64,000 nt of DNA from Histomonas meleagridis. Its lineage: Eukaryota; Parabasalia; Tritrichomonadida; Dientamoebidae. Position numbers and translations under genes: made by a program. Shown one piece after another: positions 1 through 8,672 of this stretch. The stretch spans positions 1 to 64,000 of the forward strand of contig WSYJ01000015.1 of NCBI GenBank assembly GCA_020186115.1, given 5' to 3'. Under the pieces are notes generated by a model. That model was not told the DNA's origin. It saw only the letters and a list, made by a program, of their open reading frames with translations, and did not search any database. Numbering within the stretch: position 1 is the stretch's first letter; every line of letters begins with the position of its first letter.

Positions 1-29
1 ATTTTCCATTATCTTTATATAATTATTTA

Positions 30-416
30 ATGTCTTTAGATCTAAATGATTTTGTGAAAAGAAATTTATTTGACCGTTACGACTCGTCGATTGTTCAAAA
101 TCAACTTAGAGGCATTAAAGAATCGCCACTTGAAGATTTCCTTGATGATATTCAAGAATGTTGGAAGAATGCAATATATCATGACGAAGAAATAGAATAT
201 ATAACAGTATCAGAAATGAACCGGTTATACGTTCAGTACTCAAAATACGATCGTTTTAAACTAAGTAAGAAATCATTTGAAAGAGAGCTGATGGAAAAAG
301 AAATTTATAAAATGCAGTATAAAATATTTGGAAGAAATACACGTGTATTTTATAGAAAGAAAATCGACGAAGAATTTAATGAAGAATTTAATGGAGAGTT
401 TGATGTTAAGAGATAA
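30..416 (+). CDS. Hypothetical protein, possibly the C-terminus of a mobile-element replication protein
   Basis: I do not recognise this 128-aa product with certainty. The frame is open upstream of the ATG to the window edge, so the coding region may begin outside the window. The second half (about residues 55-110: acidic stretch, V-S-E-M-x-R-L-Y-x-x-Y-S-x-Y, then L-S-K-K-S-F) has the pattern of the small winged-helix tail of D5-like viral or Maverick helicase-primases. It also resembles the tail of the broken coding sequence at 2191-3560 (E-L-C-D-M-Y-N-N-Y, then L-T-T-R-S-F). The C-terminus is an acidic E-E-F-N repeat. The gene lies at the edge of a repeat island, which fits an element remnant. 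The link to helicase-primases is inference. Confidence 0.4.
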   Translation: MSLDLNDFVKRNLFDRYDSSIVQNQLRGIKESPLEDFLDDIQECWKNAIYHDEEIEYITVSEMNRLYVQYSKYDRFKLSKKSFERELMEKEIYKMQYKIFGRNTRVFYRKKIDEEFNEEFNGEFDVKR

Positions 417-470
417 ATTATATTGTAATTATTTTTTGAATTTAATGATAAAAGTTAATGATTCTAAATA

Positions 471-721
471 ATGAGTCATTGTTTTCTTATAATTACTGTT
501 AAAGGTGATGGTAACAATTTTCAAAGTCAATTATGTGTGAATCGGAGTTTTCTTTGCTGTTTTTGATTTGAATGAGTCATTGTTTTCTATAATTACTGTT
601 AAAGGTGATGGTAACAATTTTCAAAGTCGATTATGTGTGAATCGGAGTTTTCTTTGCTGTTTTTTGATTTGAATGAGTCATTGTTTTCTTATAATTACTG
701 TTAAAGGTGATGGTAACAATA
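471..721. repeat. 101-bp tandem repeat, about 2.5 copies
   Basis: The unit beginning ATGAGTCATTG starts at 471, 572 and 673, a period of 101 bp. The first two copies are nearly identical, with small indels in T-runs. The third stops after the GATGGTAACAA segment near 720. No credible coding sequence uses it. The following stretch (722-1045) is AT-rich and holds only a low-complexity hydrophobic frame that I do not accept as a gene. Confidence 0.9.
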
Positions 722-1045
722 GCGGTAACAAAATTAACAGCATTTGATACCTTCATTTAACAGTACATTTATAAGTATTATATTCTTGTTTCTTCTGTTA
801 TTCTTTCATCTAGTTGTTTTTTGTCTGTTGTTTCTTCTGTTAATTTATTCTTATAAACAGAATTCTGTAAAATGTGCTGGTAACAGTAACAAGTCACAAA
901 TCAAAATTCATGTCGGATGTCGGAAGGCTCCGACACTATACTGTTAATATAAAAATTACCGGTTACTTTGCTACCTCATTATTTAAAAAAAAATCTAAAA
1001 TCGACACAACCATTAACGACTCACGTGAACTAAAAACATGAATTT

Positions 1046-1915
1046 ATCAGTGTTTTTGCAAAGTTCGACAAAGGATTAATGATAAAACATTATTTTAAAA
1101 CAAGTTTACGTTCGTTGAATTTATCAGTGTTTTTGCAAAGTTCGACAAAGGATTAATGATAAAACATTATTTTCAAACAACAATTTTTAAGCATCAAACG
1201 CTCAAAATTTGCAAATCACTACGATTCAATACGAACAAAACAAGTTTACGTTCGTTCAATTTTTCAGCGTTTATTACAACATTCGACAGAGGATTAATGA
1301 TATATCATTATTTTAAAACAAGTTTACGTTTGTTCAATTTATCATCGTTTGTTACAACATTCACAAAGGAATTTATGATATATCATTATTTTAAAACAAG
1401 TTTACGTTCGTTCAATTTTTCAGCTCTATTGCAACATTCGACGAAGGATTAATGATAAAACATTAATGACTATGTTGATTTAAGGCGTTTATGCTTATAT
1501 CGACAAAGGAATTTATGATATATCATTATTTTAAAACAAGTTTACGTTCGTTCAATTTATCAGCATTTGTTACAACATTCGACGAAGGATTAATGATAAA
1601 ACATTAATGACTATGTTGATTTAAGGCGTTTATGCTTATATCGACAAAGGAATTTATGATATATCATTATTTTAAAACAAGTTTACGTTCGTTCAATTTT
1701 TCAGCTCTATTGCAACATTCGACGAAGGATTCAATGAAAAACATTAACATTAGATGTAGATTTATGCGTTTGCTTGCTTATATTCGACAAAGGATTAATG
1801 ATAAAACATTTATTAAAACAAGTTTACGTTCGTTCAATTTATCAGCGTTTGTTACAACATTCGACAAAGGAATTAATGATATATCATTATTTTAAAACAT
1901 GAATTTATCAGCGTT
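1046..1915. repeat. Minisatellite with mixed 78-bp and 140-bp periods
   Basis: The phrase ACAAGTTTACGTTCGTT recurs at about 1100, 1240, 1318, 1396, 1536, 1677 and 1818, giving spacings of 140, 78, 78, 140, 141 and 141 bp. Each unit continues with TTCAATTTWTCAGCG, a CATTCGACAAAGG segment and AATGATATATCATTATTTTAAA. The longer unit equals the short one plus about 62 bp containing a GTTTATGCTTATATCGACAAAG segment. Frames through the array are artefacts of the repeat. DNA from 1916 to 2120 is AT-rich with no feature I can name. Confidence 0.85.
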
Positions 1916-2121
1916 GATTGCTAAAATCGACAAATCACTCACACACACGAATGAAACATCAATTTTTAAGTGTTAATTACAAAAATCTAAAAATAAATTT
2001 ATGATGTCATCAATTTTAAAACATGAAATTATAAGCATTGAATAGTACATTAATTTGCGATTCGTTTGATATGTAAATTATATAAAAATAACTATCAGAA
2101 ATTGAAAAAGAATTTTTTAAT

Positions 2122-3850
2122 GCAACCTAACAACCTAACCTAACTTAACTTAACCTAACAAAAAAAATTCGAGAAAGCCTTTTATGAAATTCAGCATTTT
2201 GCATAGTATGTGATTTTCTTCTTGTTTCTAACGGTTGATCTTTTATTAAAGTGTTCTTTAACAACTTTCAATAATGAAAAGCTTCTTGTTGTTAAATTTG
2301 TTCCGAAGTAATTATTATACATATCACATAATTCTTTGATATCTAATTCTCCGTCAGGAACTGAAGCAAGAAATGAATCAAAACTTAATTCAATGCTTTG
2401 AATTCTAACTTTTGTTTCTTGTTTTTCTTCTGTATTAATTCCTAATTTCTCCATTAACGTTTGAATATAATCGGAAAATCTACTTTCTAATACTTCCGGT
2501 AAGTCTCTAATTAAAATTTGATTTATATCTCTTACGATTGATTGAGCATAAACTTTTATTGCAGTTGAATTTTCAAATGTTACTGAACTTTTAGCTATTG
2601 AACCGATGGAGTTTTTTCATAAAATTATAAATGGTCATAAAATGATCAGAAATGAATTTTTCAAATGATTTCTTTAAATATTGTTCAATTGTTAAATACT
2701 CTTCTGTTTCATTAAATTGTATTTTTGCGATTAGAAATTGTAATCTATTAATTAAAGTTTGATTGTGTTCGGTAAACGCTTTGATTACTTTTTGTGATGA
2801 CTTAGTGTCAAATACATTTCGTATAGTTTTTTCATATTTATTCCGACTAATTTCATCAAAAGCATTTTTATACATGTCATAGTATTCATCCAACAATTCC
2901 GTATAATTCTTATTGACGCATTCATGAACAAATTCATTAAGATTTCTTATAACATCTTTGTTTGAATGAGGAATCGACAAAAACTCAATCAATCTTTTCC
3001 TTTCTTCTTCTTGCTCTCTCTGTAAACATTTTTTCTTTCCATTCAACCAACGTGAATTTTTGTTGGTGAGCTAAGCGGTCGTAAACGACAATTTGTTCTT
3101 GAAGTTCTTGTTCCATTTCTTTGTAAATGTGATTCTCCCGGTAATATTTATTAATTAATCTATCTTCAATTATTTCGGGAAGGTTCTTTTGCATATTCTT
3201 TAAATTTTCAATATCTTCTAAATCATCTTTATCTAATTCATATTTTCCGATAATAGCGTCGTATTGTTTCAATTTCTTTTCGATTTTATGATCTAAAACA
3301 TCATATGAATCATCAAAATTTTCATTAACGTAAGTTTCAATTGCTTCTTTGTCGAATAGTTTTAATTTTTCTTCACTGTGTTTAATAACGCTTTCGAAAT
3401 GCTCTATGTTCCACAACAAAGAATTATAATAATTTGATTGTGGTTTGAAAACCTCAATCGGACAATCATTAATAGTACATTTCATTAAACTTTTGCCGTA
3501 AACGTAAACGTAATTTTCAAGAGTTGTTGTTGCAGTAAGTGGAACTAACTTATCACTCATTTATATACAAATAAAAAAATTAATTTTAAAAAAAAACTAA
3601 CTTTAAATTTTCTGAGCAAACAAGCATTTCCTGAACTACAACATCAAGAAACAGCACTAAATACAACATTCAACATAGAAACAAGCCTTTCCCGTCAATT
3701 AATCATCATCAGAAGCAGTAAACATGTAAAATTCACGTCAAGTCATCAAGCTAGACTTCAACCTCAAAAATATATGGAATTTTACGAAAAGGCTTTCTCG
3801 AATTTTTAATGATAGGTTAAGTTAAGTTAGGTTAGGTTGTTAAGTAGCAT
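2122..3850. mobile_element. Candidate transposon with inverted ends bearing telomere-like TTARG arrays
   Basis: The left arm (2122-2186) is a CCTAA/CTTAA array followed by TTCGAGAAAGCC. The right arm (3779-3850) holds the reverse complement: GGCTTTCTCGAA followed by TTAAG/TTAGG repeats. The arms align over about 65 bp with a few mismatches. Between them lies one minus-strand coding sequence broken by two frameshifts (2191-3560). A second copy of the right arm lies at 4021-4092. The layout (inverted ends around a single gene) fits a DNA transposon or a fragment of a larger Maverick-like element. No transposase or integrase signature is visible, and I see no target-site duplication. Confidence 0.6.
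2191..3560 (-). pseudogene. Frame-broken element protein, about 457 codons, function unknown
   Basis: Reading from the ATG at 3560 the frame runs to a stop near 2985. A second frame continues it (3046-2591) and a third finishes it (to 2191). The first break falls at the short GAGAGAG run with purine-rich A/G tract near 3000-3020. The second falls at an A6 run near 2612-2617, within an ATGAAAAAACTCC context. Joined conceptually, this is one acidic, lysine-rich, largely helical or coiled-coil protein. Its tail (E-L-D-I-K-E-L-C-D-M-Y-N-N-Y, then L-T-T-R-S-F) resembles the product at 30-416. Both breaks sit in simple-sequence tracts, so sequencing error is as possible as real decay. It is flanked by the inverted arms of the candidate element. 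Confidence 0.6.
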
Positions 3851-4135
3851 ATAAAACTTTAAGCTCCAAACACTAAAATCTACATAGGATTAACATCAAA
3901 ACCCTCATTTCCACAGAGAAATAACAGCAATTCTTCCGTGAACTTATAGTTAGCAGCTCCAGTAAACATGTAAAATTCACGTCAAGTCATCAAGCTAGAC
4001 TTCAACCTCTAAAATATATGGACTTTTACGAAAAGGCTTTCTCGAATTTTTAATGATAGGTTAAGTTAGGTTAGGTTAGGTTGTTAAGTAGCATTAGAAA
4101 TATTTTAAGCTCCAAACACAACTTACCACATAGGA
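3716..4135. repeat. Tandem duplication of the element's right end
   Basis: The segment starting CAGTAAACATGTAAAATTC occurs at 3716 and again at 3960, a period of 244 bp. Both copies run through an ATATATGGA segment, the GGCTTTCTCGAA arm, the TTARG array (3814-3845 and 4058-4088) and a TTAAGCTCCAAACAC tail. The copies differ by point changes and by the number of TTAGG units. The rest of 3561-4244 shows no coding sequence. Confidence 0.85.
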
Positions 4136-4314
4136 TTAACAACAACTCAGCCGGATTAATGCCTCACACATTTAAAAAATAAATGTCATCATGAATTTAA
4201 ATATATTTAATTACTTTCAATCAAAACCAACCGATTTATGAAAATCAATCGCGTTTACACCGTTCATCCTTTAGTTTATGTAGCGCGAGTGGGAGCGAGT
4301 GCGTAGCACGAAGC

Positions 4315-4875
4315 TCACATAGCGCTGTGTGTGTGTGTGTGTGTTTGGTAACTTGGTGTTTGATCTGATCGAAATCTGATTTCGAGATTTTGTTCTTCAT
4401 TTGGTCCCATATTCTCTCTGAAAGGTTCTGGACTGGTGTATGTCGATTCTGTGTTGCTTGCGGTGTACTTCGTTGAACTTTCTTCTGCATCTAATCGAAA
4501 TCTGATTTCGGAATTTCGTTCGTCATATGGGCTCAAACTTTCTCTGAATGGCTCTGGGCTGGTGTATATTGATTCTGTGTTGCTTGTGATGTTCTCCGTC
4601 GAACTTTCTTCTGCATCTGATTCAGGATGGCCGGACTTAAAAAACGGGTTCTTCTTGATAAATTTAGCATTATTAGGCTCTATTTTTGGTCTTGATTTTC
4701 GTGTTGTGCATAGTTTCGAGCCTAAATGTTTATCTCGGAGAGATAATCTGATATGTTCCGAGATTCTCCAATGATCGTCGGAACTCATATGGTTCTGCTC
4801 CTCTCCGGGAGCTCTATACAATGGTGCGCTTTTCCCCTCTCTAAGTTGCTCAGGTGAAAAAAATAAAAAATCCAT
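4315..4875 (-). CDS. Doubtful hypothetical protein with a 41-residue tandem duplication
   Basis: An open frame of 186 codons with base composition richer in GC than its surroundings. Two 41-aa copies (DAEESST ... EIRFR) repeat with a 123-bp period, a multiple of three, which weakly favours coding. Against this, the first ATG is the base pair immediately after the tRNA-Tyr 3' end, and codons 2-6 coincide with that tRNA's T-rich Pol III terminator. If real, translation more likely begins at the Met near residue 30. The C-terminal THTHTH comes from a (TG)n microsatellite at 4326-4344. No family recognised. Confidence 0.25.
   Translation of the reverse strand: MDFLFFSPEQLREGKSAPLYRAPGEEQNHMSSDDHWRISEHIRLSLRDKHLGSKLCTTRKSRPKIEPNNAKFIKKNPFFKSGHPESDAEESSTENITSNTESIYTSPEPFRESLSPYDERNSEIRFRLDAEESSTKYTASNTESTYTSPEPFRENMGPNEEQNLEIRFRSDQTPSYQTHTHTHSAM
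4326..4344. repeat. (TG)n microsatellite
   Basis: An uninterrupted run of about nine TG dinucleotides, next to GC-richer DNA that also carries a 123-bp tandem duplication (about 4419-4660). Confidence 0.9.
4857..4870 (-). terminator. RNA polymerase III terminator of tRNA-Tyr
   Basis: On the minus strand, six T residues and then seven T residues follow the tRNA discriminator base within about 5-20 nt. Oligo-T is the standard Pol III stop signal. Confidence 0.75.
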
Positions 4876-4957
4876 TCCGCGCTGCTGGAATCGAACCGGC
4901 GACCCTTTGATGACTACTTTTCTACAGTCAAATGCTCTACCACTGAGCTAAGAGCGG
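4876..4957 (-). tRNA. tRNA-Tyr (GTA anticodon) with a 10-nt intron
   Basis: The minus strand folds as a cloverleaf. The acceptor 5' strand is CCGCTCT and its 3' partner AGCGCGG, with discriminator A. The D stem is GCTC/GAGC. The anticodon stem is TTTGA/TCAAA with loop CTGTAG, a 10-nt insertion, then A. The T loop is GGTTCGATTCC. The insertion sits between positions 37 and 38, the canonical site of eukaryotic tRNA introns, and tRNA-Tyr is the isotype that most often carries one. C1-G72 with A73 is a eukaryotic tyrosine identity set. Two mismatches (U5-C68 in the acceptor, C51-A63 in the T stem) make slight degeneration possible. No CCA is encoded. Confidence 0.85.
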
Positions 4958-5168
4958 CGCTGTTAATTAATTATAATTTAATCCAAATTACTAAATTTCA
5001 AAGCTTCGGTGATTGGTGTGAGAGATCTTTTAAAAGAAAAAATAAGTATCTCAATATCATTGTTAATATTTATTTAAAAACTTCAAAAAACAAATTATTA
5101 GGCCATAGTAATAGTTATTTTTTAAATTTATTTATTCAAATTATAAACTCAAATGTATTTTTTTCACA

Positions 5169-6974
5169 TTAATCCACAAATGTATAAAATGATTCGATAG
5201 TAGTATCTGGTTCATTATCAGCAGTAACATGAAGATTATATGGAATCAATTTTTTAACATTTTTATCATTTAGTAATGCAGGAATTTTTGCTAAAATAAA
5301 GTTTTTTTGGATATCGACTATTTCAATTTTTATATATTTTCCTAATAATATTTTTAAATTTTTATATGTGTTTAATTTTTCTCCAATAATTGTTATATAA
5401 TTATTTCCATGTATAGAACCACGATCAGGAATTACATGATGAATATTAATCATCTTTGTTTTATTTAGATTTGCACATGCTATTTTAGGGTCAGGACATA
5501 AGGCATAACCAATTCTACCTTTTTGGTATATTTTCTTATTTTTTCTAGTGCAAAGATATTCAACATCATTTTCAAAGATTAATCTTAAATTTCCATCTGT
5601 TCCACATCTTGCTTTAAAACAAGAAGGAGAAATGTCATAAAAGAACTCTTTAAAATTACCATAAAATGTAGACATTGCACATACACTTGATTCTCCAAAT
5701 GTTTCAAATGATTTTTTAAATGAAACATTTTCATCTTTACAATGGTCAGTAGGTGCTAAAACTGGAGCGAAATCACGTAACTCATCAACACCTAAAAATT
5801 TTTGATTTTGATCATAATACCATTTAATATTTTTCATGTTATCTTTCCAACCTTCTTCTTCACTTAATTCATTAACTTTTTTTAGTGTACAAGATGCTTT
5901 CGAAGAATAATCATAAAAACAATATGATTTATCACTGTCACATAAATAATCTTTTGGAAAGGAAATTCTTGGTGGATTAACCATAACATTTTGTGATATA
6001 TATTTATTATATTTATTATTCATATAAATTAATTCCTCTTCTTTTGTAAAATTTACAGTATACCAACCTGTATCTTCAAGTAAATTAAACATAATTCCAC
6101 TAAAATAATTTATTAAATGTGATTTACCTTGCATAACATCAGTGAAATACAAACGTGAGTTTGGATGTGAAGATGATGTCCCCTCACCTCCACCATCTTC
6201 AAGTTCTAATCCAAGTTTAGATAATATAGGATCATAAACTTGAAATCTTTGATTGACCCATTTTGTTAATTTAGGTGTTGAAATAAATTGTTGAGTAATT
6301 CCATATTTTTTATTGTGATATATTGTAATTGGATTTTCATAAGGAATACCTTTTTCCTTGTTTATCCATTTATAATATAATGAATGTGAAAACCCTAAAA
6401 TATGCATTGTTTCATGTAAAAGAGTTCCAAAATAATAACGAATTAGACTATTCTCTCCTTGTGGATAATCAGGTATTGTATTTATATTAATAGAGATTTC
6501 ACCTTGAATAGGTCTATTTAAATCATTTTTGTTTTGATTTAACTCAAAACTATGAGCCTTTGCAAGCAAACTTTCATCTTTTCTATTTTTATTTGATTTT
6601 GGAAAATAATTGCATAGTACAGTGATGACTAAATCATAATTAGTAAAATTATTTGGATAATTTTTCTTTAGCGCTTTATATTCTTCTTTTGCTGTTATAG
6701 TTTTTTGATATGTTGTTACATTTATGATCGAAGAAAGAAATTTTTTTACATTTCTAAAAGTTTGTCTAAGAACAAACTTTTTATTATTGGATGTTTCATT
6801 TAAAAATATATATTCCAATTTGATTCTAATTGGTTTTCTGTTTTTTGTTGAAAATTGGTTTTCGTTAAAAGTATTATTTAATAATTTCGTTGGGAAACAT
6901 TTTCTGAGTGCTTCATCCTGGTAATGATTATGAATACATTGATAATAAAATCCCAGGATGAAAGCAACATGCAT
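5169..6974 (-). CDS. GP63/leishmanolysin-like zinc metalloprotease (M8 family)
   Basis: The 601-aa product carries the M8 zinc motif: H-E-T-M-H-I-L-G-F-S-H around residue 187, with the third zinc ligand in S-S-S-H-P-N-S-R about 80 residues later. Cysteine-rich sequence follows, as in GP63. The C-terminal about 95 residues (V-I-P-D-R-G-S-I-H-G-N-N-Y-I-T-I-I-G) look like an IPT/TIG immunoglobulin-like domain. The N-terminus (MHVAFILGFYY) is a short hydrophobic stretch that could act as a weak signal peptide. No C-terminal membrane helix is visible, unlike many trichomonad GP63 proteins, so the protein may be secreted. M8 proteases of trichomonads are surface or secreted proteins implicated in host-cell interaction. 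The catalytic residues appear intact. Confidence 0.9.
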   Translation of the reverse strand: MHVAFILGFYYQCIHNHYQDEALRKCFPTKLLNNTFNENQFSTKNRKPIRIKLEYIFLNETSNNKKFVLRQTFRNVKKFLSSIINVTTYQKTITAKEEYKALKKNYPNNFTNYDLVITVLCNYFPKSNKNRKDESLLAKAHSFELNQNKNDLNRPIQGEISININTIPDYPQGENSLIRYYFGTLLHETMHILGFSHSLYYKWINKEKGIPYENPITIYHNKKYGITQQFISTPKLTKWVNQRFQVYDPILSKLGLELEDGGGEGTSSSHPNSRLYFTDVMQGKSHLINYFSGIMFNLLEDTGWYTVNFTKEEELIYMNNKYNKYISQNVMVNPPRISFPKDYLCDSDKSYCFYDYSSKASCTLKKVNELSEEEGWKDNMKNIKWYYDQNQKFLGVDELRDFAPVLAPTDHCKDENVSFKKSFETFGESSVCAMSTFYGNFKEFFYDISPSCFKARCGTDGNLRLIFENDVEYLCTRKNKKIYQKGRIGYALCPDPKIACANLNKTKMINIHHVIPDRGSIHGNNYITIIGEKLNTYKNLKILLGKYIKIEIVDIQKNFILAKIPALLNDKNVKKLIPYNLHVTADNEPDTTIESFYTFVD

Positions 6975-7679
6975 ATAATTTAAGTACTACCCAAAAAACT
7001 TTTTTTTTTCAAAAGATAAACCAAAAATGGCATAAAACTCAGAAAAAAGCATATATAAATAATACAAAGGTCATTAATAATAGATGGTATTAAATTTTTC
7101 AAATTAAAGTAATCATTAAGAAACTTTTTCTAGCTTTTACTAATTTTTTCAAAAATATTTTTCTTTATATAAGAAATGATAAAAATTATAAAAGTAATTA
7201 TTTTACATTTGGTGTTTTAAAAAAAAAAAAAAATTTTCTTTTGATTGATATTAATTTTTTAATTTTTTTTACATTGCATGTTAATAATTAAAGTCTAAAA
7301 ACAAAATTATTTTCTAATATTATAAACTCTAATCATTGCATACAATGTATTTCTGTTCCTAATGATAATGCTTTTGTTATTAAAAGATAAGATGATAAAT
7401 TTTACTTTCTTTAAATATGCATGAATAATATTAATGCTTATAAAAAATATGTATACATAATAGATTATTATTATTAATAATGGATATATTATACTGAAAA
7501 AGCTTCTTAAGAACTCTAAACCATTTTAATCATATTAACACATTGATTTATTATTTTTAATATTTTACAAAAATTAAAATATTATATAATTGATCAAATA
7601 TCTTTTAAAATTATTAATTGTAGATTTGTCATTTCGATTATTTAGTAAAATATCTTTTGTTTATGAGTAAGATTCCCAT
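6975..7679. other. Gene-free AT-rich spacer
   Basis: This stretch holds homopolymer A and T runs and short TA-rich stretches, and no coding sequence or structured RNA that I can recognise. It lies upstream of the GP63 gene and downstream of the SNARE gene, so it probably contains the protease promoter. Confidence 0.6.
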
Positions 7680-7985
7680 TTACTTCCAAGCAACCCATAA
7701 AATAATAATTAAAACGACCAAAACAATAATCAATATCCATGCAACCCAATTTCCGGGAGAATTTTTCACTTTAACGACTGCATCAGTAGCTTTGTCAACC
7801 TCTGCTTGGGTTTTATCCATATTATCATTTATTTCATCACACATTTTAATTTGATCTTCTAATTCTTTTCCAATTGAATTTGCCGATTGTTTTAGATCAC
7901 TTGAAACATCAACTAGTGCGTCAATTCTTCTATCTATTTCTGCAAAATTTTGCTGGGATTGTGCGTGTAGCTCAGCGTTGGTCAT
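7680..7985 (-). CDS. Short Qc-type SNARE (syntaxin 6/8-like), tail-anchored
   Basis: A 101-aa protein made of one SNARE helix (about residues 15-72) and a C-terminal membrane anchor (about 80-99, V-A-W-I-L-I-I-V-L-V-V). The core I-G-K-E-L-E-D-Q, then M-C-D-E-I-N-D-N-M-D, matches the syntaxin-6/8 pattern I-G-x-E-L-E-E-Q with glutamine at the zero layer. There is no N-terminal regulatory domain. It should act in membrane fusion on endosomal or Golgi compartments together with Qa partners such as the one at 34060-34725. Only a few residues follow the anchor, as is usual. Confidence 0.75.
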   Translation of the reverse strand: MTNAELHAQSQQNFAEIDRRIDALVDVSSDLKQSANSIGKELEDQIKMCDEINDNMDKTQAEVDKATDAVVKVKNSPGNWVAWILIIVLVVLIIILWVAWK

Positions 7986-8160
7986 TTTCTTTTTGTCGCG
8001 TTATATAACAAATAAAGTATTCAAACGAATTTTTAAGAACGAAATACAACGGTTATATCTGTGAAAAAGAAATTGGCAGTTAATCAGGGTGCTCTCATAT
8101 GTGTGGGTTGTTTTTAATCAAAATTTTCTATGAAACTTCACAATCCCAAATTTCAATGAA

Positions 8161-8535
8161 ATGGATGAAATCAGATTCTTTAAAACATGTACAGAAAAAT
8201 ATCAAAAAATAATCCAAAAAAAATCAATACAAATGGGAAAAAATAAAATCAATAAAAGATATTCTTTTTGGTTTAATAAAGGAAATATTTATCAATCAGC
8301 AATTACAATATTCAATAATTTTTATAAAAATCCATTATCAATTGACATTATGATTAGCATAATAATTTATACATTATTTTTTGTTCGAATGAATAATTTA
8401 TATATATATATTTAAGTTTTTTTACAAGAAATTGAAAAATTAGAACAACATAAAAATAGCAAAATAAAAATATTTGACCTATTTTCAAATTTCCTTACGA
8501 GCACAAATATTCAAGAATTAGAATCAGGTGTTGGT
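8161..8535 (+). pseudogene. Truncated head of a DUF3447/ankyrin-family gene
   Basis: The frame opening at 8161 resembles the N-termini of the ankyrin genes at 24954-26177 and 40972-42153 (A-I-T-I-F-N-N-F, then hydrophobic I-I-I-Y-T-L-F-F-V-R-M-N-N). It stops near 8415 inside a (TA)n run. The homology resumes in another frame as F-L-Q-E-I-E-K-L-E, then I-F-D-L-F-S-N-F-L, parallel to I-K-E-I-R-K-F-E, then I-F-D-I-F-G-R-F-L of the intact relative. The distal DUF3447 and ankyrin parts are missing. This is a decayed fragment upstream of the importin-like gene. Confidence 0.6.
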
Positions 8536-8672
8536 GAGTTATTTTTTCCATTATTATTAAAGCATTCAACAATTGAACTAGAGACTAGGTCTAGTCTTTG
8601 GGTTTTTGAGTTGGCATATATTTTATATTCAAATATATATGTCATGTTTAAAATTTCTCAAATTTATATGAG

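Noticed and set aside
744..947. Hydrophobic open frame next to the 101-bp repeat
   Set aside because: Low-complexity F/L-rich sequence over T-rich DNA, no ATG at its start, and overlap with the repeat.
1156..1895. Open frames across the minisatellite
   Set aside because: They follow the repeat period and encode the same short phrase again and again. Nothing suggests translation.
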